Source of the DNA: Trichostrongylus colubriformis | Taxonomy: Eukaryota; Nematoda; Chromadorea; Rhabditida; Trichostrongylidae | Assembly (NCBI GenBank): GCA_963978905.1 | Contig: OZ022256.1 | Coordinates: 479,501 to 543,500 of the forward strand | Reading direction: 5' to 3' | DNA: 64,000 nucleotides | Shown here: positions 19,601-28,420 of the stretch, one piece after another | Position numbering within the stretch: the stretch's first letter is position 1 | Layout of the letters: each line of letters opens with the position of its first letter | The notes under the pieces: model-generated | The model's input: only the letters and a program-made list of their open reading frames with translations | What the model was told of the DNA's origin: nothing | Database searches by the model: none | Translations under genes and position numbers: made by a program

Positions 19601-21737
19601 CGTCCATCCTCTTCCGTTCTTCAACGCTCGGCCCAGTGAACTCATGAACTCCTGTTGCTTCAAATGTACAGAATTCTTCCCAGGATTGCAGGTCTCCATT
19701 GAACCTTGATGAAACGCTGTTTACGACCGGTTGACTCGGTATTTCTTCGTCCTTATCATCTCTGCTGGGGCATCCTGACACGAGGTATCCTAGTTTAGAG
19801 GGAATGAGTGTCAACCCTGATGGAAGGGTTATCCTTGCCGCGAATCCTTCATCAAGGAAAGCGTAGAGGTCAGAGCATCCGAGTAGGACCTGCGGTTTGA
19901 TTTCCGTTGCGTGGGAAGTAATTGAAAGATGAATATTTTTATCGAACAGGAACTGTTTGTCTTTCAGGTCGAGGCTTTGTCGTACCATGGGTTCCGTGAC
20001 CGTATCGATTTTGGTGACTTCTATTCTATGAGAGGTTCCAGATTTATCCCACAACTGCAGTTGAGTTATTCCGCATGTCTGTTTCAACGGTTGGTTGGAC
20101 CCAAATGTGTTGATGCTCAATTCGATCAACTTGAGATCCTGCAGTTGTAGGTGATCTGCCAATTCACTGCTAATGAAGGAGCGATCTGCTCCTGTGTCGA
20201 GCAGAACATGAATTGGTTCCAGTGCTTGATTCTTGGGATTCATTACCTGTGCCTCTCCTACAAGTATGTGGACGTCGTTGCTGCCTCTGTGAATGTTTAC
20301 GAATGCAGATACCTCGTCCTGTGACTTGTCCGCTTCTGATAGCACGACGTTGACCTTTGGTGATGTCGCAGATTTTTGCATAGGGCGTTTCGAAGTGCCC
20401 TTATTTGCTGCAGGAAGTGGTTTCCTAGTTTCTTGAAAAACTGTGGTCTTCCGTGAAGGAAGTTGCTCGCAAAGTGAAGTGTGAGGGCCGCGCTGCCTAC
20501 ACATTCTACACGACCCTCCTTTACACTGGACCGCCCAGTGATCCTTTGCTCCGCAGTTGAGACAGAGATTCTTCTTGCGCATGAATGTCAGTCTCTGTTC
20601 TCGCGTGGCCACTTCTCTGCAGTCTTTGGGGTTGTGATCCACTTTTCCACAGTAGAAACAGGGGTTCAAGCGTTCCAATGCCGAATTGATTCTTTTCCCT
20701 GTGAAGGTATTCTTCTTAACTGCTGTGGAGTTTCGATCAAGTTGCTGGTCATGCTTATTCCCCATCTGATTGACGATCTGGAGCTCAGTACTTATGTAGT
20801 TTCGCGCGCAATCGAGAAGCGTATTGGTGTTCCAGGTAACATCCGTTGTTTGGTTTTCCTTCATTCGCAAGACGTGGCGTTGGACTCCTTCTGCGAACTT
20901 TCCGAGCAACTGGTTCTGGAGGAAGCTGTTGTCGACATTTTCTCCCTTGAGTTGAAGTTGGGCTACAATTGACGACAACTCTTCCCAGAGTTTTTCTTGA
21001 TGTTCCAGACGATTGCTGTGGGCTCGTGCCTGTTGCAGTCGACGTATCAACTGGTCTATAAGTATCCGTGAATTACCATACTTCTCCTTCAGTCGAGCGA
21101 CAACAAGTGGGTACGTCCGTCCGGAAACCTCGTACTGCTTTATGGTGTCTTTAGCCTCTCCGTGAAGTGCGTCGAGTAGATAGTTCATTTTGTAGATGTC
21201 GTCCATCTCTCGAGAATCCACGGAATGTTCAAAGGCTGTCCAAAACGTATCCCACTCCCAGACCCGTCCGCTGAATTTAGGAATTGGGATTGGAGCTAGT
21301 TTCAGCTGAGGAAGGTCTGGGGAGCTTGCAGTACCGCCCGTAGTGCTACTTTTCTCGATCTCGTCTAGTTCCCCTAAGAGGCGAGCCACTGCTGTCTGTA
21401 CGACACGTCCCTTGTCCAGTGTGGCGGAAGCCCTCTCAATGTTGGAACTGACTTTCTCGAGAATCTCGTTCAGAGAAGGGGTGTCGGCATCAAGGCTATC
21501 AGCAGCGGTGCTGTAGCGCTCAAGAGCCGTGTCCACGTTGCTTGTTTCTGTATCGAGGATTGCCTTGACTTTCCGAATCCTCAATCGTTCTGCCCTTAGG
21601 TAAGTCCTACGTTCGTGGTCTTCGGAGGGAGGTTCCAGTGCCCATGTCTCTAGGTCCCTGTGCTCGTCCACTACAGCGGCAAGCCGATTTACAGATCGTG
21701 TTAGAAGTCCTTGTCTACTTGAAAGCGAAGTGGTCAT
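16581..21737 (-). CDS. BEL/Pao Gag-Pol polyprotein (1718 aa)
   Basis: One uninterrupted frame from ATG 21737. Gag: DUF1759-like region (about 140-330), three zinc knuckles at 360-373, 392-405 (both CX2CX4HX4C) and 410-423. Protease: DTGA at 514-517 (retropepsin, DUF1758 type). Reverse transcriptase: about 810-1000 with SDVEKAFLQ at 862-870 and YVDN at 943-946, where the usual second Asp of YVDD is Asn. RNase H: FSDASANG from 1109. Integrase: HHCC zinc site (H1427, H1431, C1461, C1464), catalytic Asp in GIDYFG (1497), TSDNGPSF (D1559) and YERL (E1610). The order PR-RT-RH-IN is that of BEL/Pao. All domains look complete, so autonomous replication is plausible, subject to the YVDN question. Confidence 0.95.
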   Translation of the reverse strand: MTTSLSSRQGLLTRSVNRLAAVVDEHRDLETWALEPPSEDHERRTYLRAERLRIRKVKAILDTETSNVDTALERYSTAADSLDADTPSLNEILEKVSSNIERASATLDKGRVVQTAVARLLGELDEIEKSSTTGGTASSPDLPQLKLAPIPIPKFSGRVWEWDTFWTAFEHSVDSREMDDIYKMNYLLDALHGEAKDTIKQYEVSGRTYPLVVARLKEKYGNSRILIDQLIRRLQQARAHSNRLEHQEKLWEELSSIVAQLQLKGENVDNSFLQNQLLGKFAEGVQRHVLRMKENQTTDVTWNTNTLLDCARNYISTELQIVNQMGNKHDQQLDRNSTAVKKNTFTGKRINSALERLNPCFYCGKVDHNPKDCREVATREQRLTFMRKKNLCLNCGAKDHWAVQCKGGSCRMCRQRGPHTSLCEQLPSRKTTVFQETRKPLPAANKGTSKRPMQKSATSPKVNVVLSEADKSQDEVSAFVNIHRGSNDVHILVGEAQVMNPKNQALEPIHVLLDTGADRSFISSELADHLQLQDLKLIELSINTFGSNQPLKQTCGITQLQLWDKSGTSHRIEVTKIDTVTEPMVRQSLDLKDKQFLFDKNIHLSITSHATEIKPQVLLGCSDLYAFLDEGFAARITLPSGLTLIPSKLGYLVSGCPSRDDKDEEIPSQPVVNSVSSRFNGDLQSWEEFCTFEATGVHEFTGPSVEERKRMDAEIWKRFERTIESTEDGYQVRFPWKQDAITLPDNKALAVKRLQGTIAKFADDEESLQQYNGIIMNQLEQGIIEEVNEETPSEGSIVHYLAHHAVKTPTKATTKLRIVFDASAHLKGQPSLNDVLYPGPVILPKICDILLRFRIGRVAIISDVEKAFLQIRLHPKDRDATRFLWLRDIAQPLTPANMITYRFTRVTFGLNCSPFLLAGTIKYHLETRMKNSQLGKEIASNTYVDNVIVTTSSTEDAMRLYVDSKQLFRDLNMNLREYRSNDEILNRHISSTDLSTNVVQKVLGVSWNTQEDQILLKCQYRPTPAVPTKRSVSEQVASIYDPLGLLTPLTLRGKQFLQQLWAHDYGWDTPLTAEHRQTWGQILEDASGYQIALPRRVAHIDSESVLAVFSDASANGMSVCSYLVSEDGSYLLAGKSKLPSLKENPTIPKLELNAITMATRLAYSIHSAICERVNIVQVCIFSDSEIALSWVKAPTLEKSAGVLVRNRRAEIRRIVAEFPTPVLFGFVPSTKNPADCGTRGLTKTEFEGHMWWRGPEFLQYPLSPPEECRLSTFPPESTEEETCVVAVTTKSTTELVDWGRQSYLPSVKRTLAYALRFIRQLSLKLNEELRHRLESNIPELCYMSSEPYITATENEMALRVLVRHHQRIHFTPSQLKSLKQLNVRPDEAGILRCQGRFGKAHMSLDTKNPMLVASKTELSRAIVKEAHLPYHCSTAQTIANVRQQFWIPKIRQMVKQFTRLCIPCQRLNNLPFKYPDMEDLPERRVIRTRPFEHVGIDYFGPLSAKQNDTPIKVYGIIITCTVTRLLHLELVLDMSTEQLLHALRRFFARRGVPASITSDNGPSFLLGEQVLHDAVFPVINDVSFSTAMATKGILWRTITPYAPWQGAFYERLIKSVKHSLYKVIKREVVHVETLETLLIEVEGTLNSRPLTYQEEHWQDTPILRPIDFIQRDMIIAYPLESITGDFDDTEYHPTKEAVQLRTRRQAEEALKSDNHSKY

Positions 21738-22034
21738 GTTAGTGCGACTACTCGGTCAGACAGTTAGTGATGCAACGATGCAATCTCTCAGCAGTGCAGA
21801 CAACGGACGTTGTGCATGCGCGAACGGGACCTTGTGCGAAGCGAAGGATCTGCTACTCACTCCTTCGTTCGATATCCTCCCGGCTTCCGCTCCTGGCACT
21901 ATTCGTCTCTGGTTCGTTCTCCTTCGATCCTCGGATTTCCTCTCCTTGATCGATCGGATTGTGGTTCGTTCCTTAATCGATCCTCGGGTTTCTGCTCCTT
22001 GATCGATCCTTGACTTGTCCTGGGTCGCTCAGGC

Positions 22035-22045
22035 CCGATGCACCA
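22035..22045 (-). other. Primer binding site, tRNA-Gly type
   Basis: Directly after the 5' LTR the element reads TGGTGCATCGG, complementary to the 3' end of a metazoan tRNA-Gly. The following base departs from that tRNA by a one-base insertion, so the contiguous match is 11 nt. Confidence 0.6.
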
Positions 22046-22335
22046 TATGCTCCAGCACACCTCAAACTTGGGTAATTAAACTTTATTAACAAAGCTAACT
22101 AATGCTAAAAGAGAATAAGAAAAATGTGCTAAAGCTCTTCTACGTGCCACTTATATACTGTATAAGTTGGGCGTGGCTAACTCTATGTTTCCCTTTACAA
22201 TCCCAGATCAGCCAAGAGATAATGATATTGAAGCTTACAAGAAAATCGATACAGTGAAACGAGTACAATATAATGCTAATACTTGGTTATTAATAAATGA
22301 CAATAACAACGCTAAATAGAGCGAGAGTCTCTATA
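22046..22335 (-). repeat. BEL 5' LTR
   Basis: 290 bp, apparently identical to the LTR at 12872-13161. It would contain the promoter. The right boundary is followed by the GTATG target duplicate (22336-22340). Confidence 0.95.
22061..22082 (-). other. SL1 spliced-leader-like sequence in 5' LTR
   Basis: Same 21/22 match as in the 3' LTR. In element sense it ends TTTGAG|GTGTGC, a possible splice donor, 15 nt before the LTR end and the primer site. Confidence 0.85.
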
Positions 22336-22340
22336 GTATG

Positions 22341-23000
22341 ACTGCACATGCAAACTACGTCCTAAGTTTATTTTTAGACTGCCAGGGTGCCCCTATTTTC
22401 ATTTTTTTTTCGTATTTGATGACCGATCTGTTTGGACCTGTCAACTCTCATAACGCGGGGACTATATGAAGCGCTCCCGCAAAGTGCGTATGATATTCAT
22501 GCTAAATGGATCAAAATACCTTCGGGGTCAAGTTTTCAGCGTCGAGATCTTGACTGAAATTCGAAAAATGGGTAGTCACTACCACTATTAGCACGGTCCA
22601 ACAATCAGCGAAAAGTTCGAACTGCATGGTGTTGCTGAGTGTAGTTCGCCTGGAAGGCATTCATATGCACATGCTTAATGTTACTATATGAAGCTGTTGG
22701 ATGTTCGTTTCTACAAAATGAAAAGTGGTGTGTTCATGTCCACCCCACTGTTTCAAGGTAAGGTCAAAACCTCGATTAGGATAACACTTGCCCCTCAAGG
22801 CTGTCTGGGCCTCTTGAGCACAAATATCACATCAGTTTTGACGGAAACGCTTAGTTCGCGTGCTAAGGGTCGAACGGTCCACACATGGTAACACTGAAAA
22901 CTTGTAAATGTGTAAATGAAGTCGGTTTGGTGCACTAGTAATAAAAACTGCAGTCATTCTGCAAATAAGCAAATATTTTAGCGTTGGATAGTGAACATTC
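22341..23000. other. No recognisable feature
   Basis: Right flank of the BEL insertion. I find no coding frame with family resemblance and no repeat ends. Confidence 0.4.
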
Positions 23001-23105
23001 AAAAAATGCGAAAGTCCATGCGCGAAAGGGAATCAAACTACAAACTCCCTCCAATCGCTAGAATGGCAGCCTACCCTGCTAGCCATGCGACCATCCAAAC
23101 TTTGC
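23000..23105 (-). mobile_element. tRNA-derived SINE-like segment
   Basis: On the minus strand the sequence has tRNA-like order: an A-box-like TGGCTAGCAGGG, an anticodon-arm-like region and a B-box-like AGTTTGATTCCC about 45 nt later. Stem pairing is poor, so I read it as a tRNA-derived retroposon head, not a functional tRNA. Confidence 0.4.
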
Positions 23106-24296
23106 GAGCATTACGACCAGTTCCCCTAGTTTCCCATGCCCCATTTAGCAGTTACTATAGGTGACTCTACAATTTGGATCCAGTTCGCATTGGTTTGGGG
23201 TGGATTCGAAGAGAGTCTTCTGATATGCATATACCAACCGCAGCAACTGAAAAGCACCTCAACAAACTGGTCAAAATTGCTTCCTTCCAAGCAATTTTTG
23301 TCACTCATTTTTTGCCTTCCAGAACCATTCGGCCGAATTTAAGGCCGGCTTCTTTGTTTCATGTGCAAAAACCTACTTTGAAAATGCTCACCATGCCCTC
23401 ATCCTTGTGAGAGTGGCGTCGGTCCGCTCATGCAGTGGTGAATTGGGCCCTCCAGGAAGGTAAAATGATCGGAACGCCAAGCCAACAACAAGAAAAATCT
23501 ACTTTAACAACCTCGTTGGCGCAGGAAAATTTTCACTCATATAGTTGCAGAGGCATTATGAAGAGAGAAGTTAGAGAAAGGACTAGACACTCAAACGAGT
23601 TATTTGCAAAAGTGAACTTGCGTACCATGTTCTCCATCGGTGATGCTTGACTTTATGACGTTGCCCTCCAGCCACCACTATTTCTATAGTGGACCTTATC
23701 ACGTGAATATCGCTGCTAGTCACTTTGACTGTTGTCAACACAAAGTCTGGAAAAAGAGCAGAACTGCGAGAAAGGGAGCAAGCATTCTCCTCGTTACAAG
23801 GACCAACATTACACCCGCTTCTTCACTTGCGCGTTTGCCTGCGTGTGGTCCAGCTCCTTTTCACGAGATCCTATGTCGCGTTGCAGTAATAGTGAGGCAC
23901 AGATTTTTACAATTATGTATGAGGTGGTCAGAGACATTGGTGATGAATGACGGGCACTGATACCAACATAAACATATTTATCAGTCAGGTGTATTAGTTT
24001 TGCTCACCCAACTTTATCTCCATCTACCCCACATAAGACTCACATATCAGTGTCGAAACTAGAAAAAATTGTAACACGTGGTTTCCATACTGCTCATTAT
24101 TTCTTATCGGATGTTATAACTTGACCTTCTGACGTTAATGTTATCATCCATATGCGCAGCACTGATGGGTACCAATACTGTAGGGTGAACGCGGAAACGC
24201 AGCAGTTACTGAAATGCCTACTGTCATGAGCTCGTTACCAATCTAATCCGTTTTTATCTTTGTCGCTTACCATTTTTATCACATGCCAGCATGACA
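23106..24296. other. No recognisable feature
   Basis: Short open frames only, and no repeat ends or splice-supported exons that I can defend. Confidence 0.4.
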
Positions 24297-24298
24297 TA

Positions 24299-24377
24299 CA
24301 GTTAGTGCCGTAAGAGTGTTAGAAATCGCGCGAAAACGCGTTTTCGCGCGATTTCAACACTCTTACGGCACTAACTG
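24299..24377. mobile_element. 79-bp near-perfect hairpin MITE
   Basis: Arms of about 39 bp beginning CAGTTAGTGCCGTAAGAGTG fold on each other almost without mismatch. One extra base in the left arm and CGCGCG-rich inner arms. Flanked by TA on both sides (24297-24298, 24378-24379), as Tc1/mariner-derived palindromes are. Confidence 0.8.
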
Positions 24378-24519
24378 TATATGAACGGCACGGCTCAGCG
24401 GTAGATATCTATTGAATCTCACAAAGTGAATGAGATGAATGCATACTTCTATGTATACCAATGCCAAAAGATTGGAATCCATTACGCTCATCTAGTCGAT
24501 ATCGCTTGGGTGTGTAGCA

Positions 24520-24915
24520 AAACTCAGAAGAATGGTGCACGGAAATATTCTTCTTATGTTACTCATGTAATTATGTCGCATTCGCTTGACTAAAGCCGCA
24601 TGCAAAGTTCCATGTGAGAAAGTGGGCGGGGGAGCCTCCGGGCATGTCAACCGCCTGTCTTCCAAAGCGGTTAGAAGAGAGTGACACTCCTCATGTAACT
24701 TTTTATGCTCACTATGTGTCTCTAACCACAGCGGACGACGGGGCAATTACCTACTTTGAGGCCCCGCCTCCAGTTAGCCTCCTGGTAGCCGCTGTATCCC
24801 ACCCGGATTCTCACTTTTCCCGTGAAGCTTTACACGCGGCCCTTACTAATCGAATACAACATAAATATATTAGTAACAGAGAAACCCATTTCCCGTGCAC
24901 AGTTTTTTCAGAGGC
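24520..24915. mobile_element. Long-TIR MITE, copy 1 (related to 58974-59545)
   Basis: About 100-bp imperfect inverted ends sharing GTGCACGG-AAAT, TTATGTYRYATTCG and GCCGCRTG-AAAG flank a GC-rich core (GGGCGGGGGAGCC / GAGGCCCCGCC). The copy at 58974-59545 has the same ends. No ORF of note. Confidence 0.6.
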
Positions 24916-24961
24916 ACATTTCGCGATAATCAGATGAGTTGATTTACGTCCCTGGATCAGT

Positions 24962-27125
24962 GGGTGCGTACAAAGTGGTACGAATGGAAATTTTCGCACC
25001 TATGGTGCGAGGAAACAATTACGAGGTGCGGGAATCAAGGGGTCATCTGTTGCCCAAAACTCGCATTAACAGCAAGTAAGGTCAAGTAATTAAGGAATAA
25101 ACTGACTAGGAAAGGGTATATCAAGATAGAAGAAAACGATTGATTCTAATTATAAATTTTAGTATTCATAATAATGTTAATTTAACAATAATTCATTATT
25201 TGATATATAATGTATGCCTGATAGAGCTTGGACATTGCTCATAGCCATTTTTTTCGATTTCTAATATCTATCTGGAGTTGACTGTGATTTCACCTGGTAG
25301 CACCGCTCACTGAAATTACTCCCGCACACTGTGGGGAGCTGCTTCTCATCCTGCTCAGAAACTCGGTGCTAATAGTCTTGTTTACTTTTTCGCGTGTCTA
25401 GGTTGTTTCGGGAGCGAAAGAAGAATTTCAGCTTGAGCTACAAATGCTTCGGCGCACGCATAGCCCACTGTGACCTTGAATTAGCTCAAGTCCATGCCCT
25501 ACGCCTCCAAAACTTTTCCCAAAAGCACAATGCCGAGCTATACATATGACGGGCCAATGACCAAAGAAACTAACAAGCAATCGAAGAGGCAGACATGCAG
25601 AAGAGTAAACCCATTATATATTGTATGATCTGTTGACAAAAAAGTCGAGGGCATGGCTCGGCTCTAAAATTTCTGATTTCCAGTCGTTCTTTGAATACCT
25701 GAAGTCGGCGTTAACATCAGAGGTCGTGGCCCTGATTTTACCATTTCCATATCTAATTCTGCTTCAGCACAGTCTTTATCACAATAACATCATCGTTTCT
25801 GAGATAGGATTCCGCTTGTTGCTCCCTAAAACTCCCAACCAGCATTGCCCAATCCAGGAATTTCTGGACGTGTTTTTAATACTACTATAATACTACTTCC
25901 TCCACAGTAGTTGCCGTCTCAGCTTAGCGCAGTCATGTCTAGAACAATCAAAACGAAAGGTTTGTTTCACTAAAAAGATCAGAGTTGAAAGCCTTGTTTA
26001 TCAGAAAGATCTTGATTTCAAGGTAGGGTTGTGGTAGAACGTGTAATATAGGTTGGCAACTAAGTAATTGTGGATTTTTAAATACTGCTTTTTCCCTCAA
26101 AACTGCTTTCCACAAAATTTCTTCTGTACATATATATGTGTTGTCTTCCATCTCCCGGATAACCCTTTTCGGCAAAATAAAAATATCAAAAGTCACCTCA
26201 TTTTCAATTCCATTTTTTTTTCTTTGAATGGCGTTAGACAGGGAAAGGGAAAGGTGATAATCCGATGGAGAACGATAAGAACTATGAGGCAGCAATTTTT
26301 ATCCAAGCTCGAGAGTTTTTTGAAAAAAAATTTAAAAATTTTTTTACCACTATTGAAAAAATGACTCGCCAAAAAATTCTCGAGCTTGGATAAAAATTGC
26401 TGCCCCATCCACCTCATAGCCCTGATCTTGCTCCATCGGATTATCACCTTTTCCTTTCCCTGTCTAACGCCATTCAAAGAAAAATCTTTTTATAATTTTT
26501 GTATTGAAAATGAGGTTGACCGTTGATATGTTTATTTTGCCGAAAAGGGTTATCCGGGAGATGGAAGACAATAACACCTGTAGATGCGTGTGGACTTGTA
26601 CTACATGTGTATGTACAGAAGAAATTGCTGGAAAGCAGTTTGGAGGGAAAAAGCAGTATTTAAAAATCCGCAATTACTTAGTTGCCAACCTAATACTTGC
26701 CAGATTATTCTATGGATCGAGTCTTGTGAATATAACTAGACACTCCGTGACTTACCTCGAATTCTTACCTAGGCTAAGTCGAATTTGACTTGCTCAAGGC
26801 TCTATGAAGTTGTTTTATCAATTTTGTAAATATCTCTGATGTAAGTATATTTGTATGTGTTACTTCATGCATTCCCGGGTAATAAATATAATAGCTAATA
26901 TTCACATACATATCATATGTGAATATGTTATGAATATGTCATAAATATATGTTTTTTCCGCTTATCACTTCCCTTTTCAGGTCACTTAATTCTTTAATTA
27001 CTTGACCTTACTTGCTGTTAATGCAAGTTTCGGGCAACAGATGACCCCTCGATTTTCGCACCTCGTAATCGTTTCGTCGCACCATAGGTGCGAGCATTTC
27101 CATTCGTACCACTTTGTACCCTCCC
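24962..27125. mobile_element. MULE-like element with ~150-bp TIRs
   Basis: 2164 bp between direct 10-bp repeats CTGGATCAGT (24952-24961, 27126-27135). The inverted ends match over about 150 bp: GTACAAAGTGGTACGAATGG, GCACCTATGGTGCGA, GGGGTCATCTGTTGCCC, AACAGCAAGTAAGGTCAAG. A 9-11-bp duplication with long TIRs is the hallmark of Mutator-like elements. No transposase is readable, so it is non-autonomous. A palindromic mariner derivative is nested at 26052-26690. Confidence 0.7.
26052..26690. mobile_element. Palindromic mariner-derived element
   Basis: 639 bp flanked by TA, with both halves inverted copies (ends GGTTGGCAACTAAGTAATTG, then GGATTTTTAAATACTGC). The end sequence is of mariner type. 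The centre is A/T-rich. Probably transcribed RNA would fold into one long hairpin. Confidence 0.8.
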
Positions 27126-27167
27126 CTGGATCAGTAGATACTTCGGTAACTGGTCAGACTGCACTTT

Positions 27168-27287
27168 TCACGGCGCTATACCTGCTCTAGCCCTCTCCGA
27201 CGCCACCCACTTGAGCTCCCTTATTGGTCAGCAGATCAAAATAGGTGGCGTCGGAGTGGGCTCCAGCAGCTGTGGCGCCGTGATAGG
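27168..27287. repeat. Fold-back sequence
   Basis: CGGCGCTATACCTGCTCTAG...CGACGCCACC at the left and its inverted counterpart GGTGGCGTCGGAGTGGGC...GGCGCCG at the right form a ~37-bp imperfect stem. Confidence 0.6.
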
Positions 27288-27288
27288 A

Positions 27289-27588
27289 CACCTTGGCGAC
27301 GCAAAGAAGGCGCAATCTCACTAATTACCCAAAGATTTACTGTTCCAACGAGGTAAGTCGACCCATCTGATAATCACGAAGTGTGCTCTTGGGCATGTCT
27401 TACGATAACTTATGAGTGTCATTACTCCACTGTCAACTCGAAAAACATGACGAATTCGGTAACATGCGTCTTCTGCGTGCTCCTTATGAGTCCTAATCAG
27501 TAGTTATATGTACCTATTACCGACCATTGATGTTCGAGTTTCATTCATCGTGGTATTTCAAAAGCTTGACTCAGACATATAGCATACC
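27289..27588. other. No recognisable feature
   Basis: About 300 bp before the Helitron-like 3' end at 27589, with nothing I can name. Confidence 0.35.
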
Positions 27589-27984
27589 AGTTGAGCTCTC
27601 GCACAGTACTGCGCGAATAACACGATGATAATGATCAACCGATATTGAAGAAGTCCATATCGCATGACTTCTCGCTGTGATAAGCGCAGTACTGAGCGCT
27701 TGATCAACTGGTCTACCTGCGAAGGCCTGTTACTATTTGTAATTTCACGTGGTTCAGCAGTTGTAGGGTTTTCGTCTACTTCTAGTGGATAACGAAGTAC
27801 GCTCAGTGGCCGAAAGTTTAGTGCTTAAAGACAGCATTAGGGATAGTATGGTTCACGGAAAATCTCTAAAGAAGTCACTCACATAGAAACTATGGGCGTG
27901 AGAAGATTATTCATGGGCAGATCCCCGTCGGAAAGCACGCCTCAGAGCTGTAGTGACGACGTAGCGTCTATAACCCGACGCCTT

Positions 27985-28420
27985 TGATAAGCCCATCCCG
28001 CCTCCTAGGGTCGACTATACCGAAGAATGACTGAGGTGTAGAGTAGTAAGCATTATAGCAGAATGATGCTTATCGTATCGTATTGAAGCCGTATCGATCG
28101 GTACGACGTGGTGCGTGTAAGCTTTCGTGGTGAAAACATCTACCGGTCAGTATCAAAGATTGGAAGGGATGAAACAATCGAAATATCCCTCACGCTGCCT
28201 TCAAAGGTAGTGTTTGGGGAAATTCGGCCGAAAAGTAAAAGAAGTAACGGATATTAAAGTCGAGATGCTCAGTTACAGGACACTGAAGCGAAGGGATGTT
28301 CGGCAATGAGAAAGCATCCTTTTTCTGGTGTGTGCTTCAAGCTAAAACTGAGAAAGCGAGCCGCGATACCTTCCATTGCCACCCCGGCAAATCATTCGCT
28401 AGGAGGCGCATCGAGCTAAC
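27985..28420. repeat. Mosaic dispersed repeat, copy 2
   Basis: 27990-28150 matches the reverse of 53470-53640 (GCCCGCCTCCTAGGG-like, GAATGACTRAGGTGTAGAGTA). 28196-28400 matches 6795-7100 in direct orientation. Confidence 0.55.

Larger units (their letters stand above)
12872..22335 (-). mobile_element. Complete BEL/Pao LTR retrotransposon with env-like and extra ORF
   Basis: A 9464-bp provirus on the minus strand. Two 290-bp LTRs (22046-22335 upstream, 12872-13161 downstream) appear identical by eye, and a 5-bp direct duplication GTATG flanks the whole (12867-12871 and 22336-22340). The order is 5' LTR, tRNA-Gly-type primer site, gag-pol (21737-16581), env-like ORF (open from about 16640 to 14480), coiled-coil ORF3 (14411-13227), 3' LTR. 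Identical LTRs and uninterrupted long ORFs point to a very recent insertion. The env-like gene places it with the env-bearing nematode BEL elements (Cer7/Tas type), which are retrovirus-like in organisation. Confidence 0.95.

Noticed and set aside
16429..21000. Plus-strand ORFs antisense to the BEL gag-pol and env frames
   Set aside because: Shadow frames of strongly coding minus-strand sequence, with no domain resemblance.
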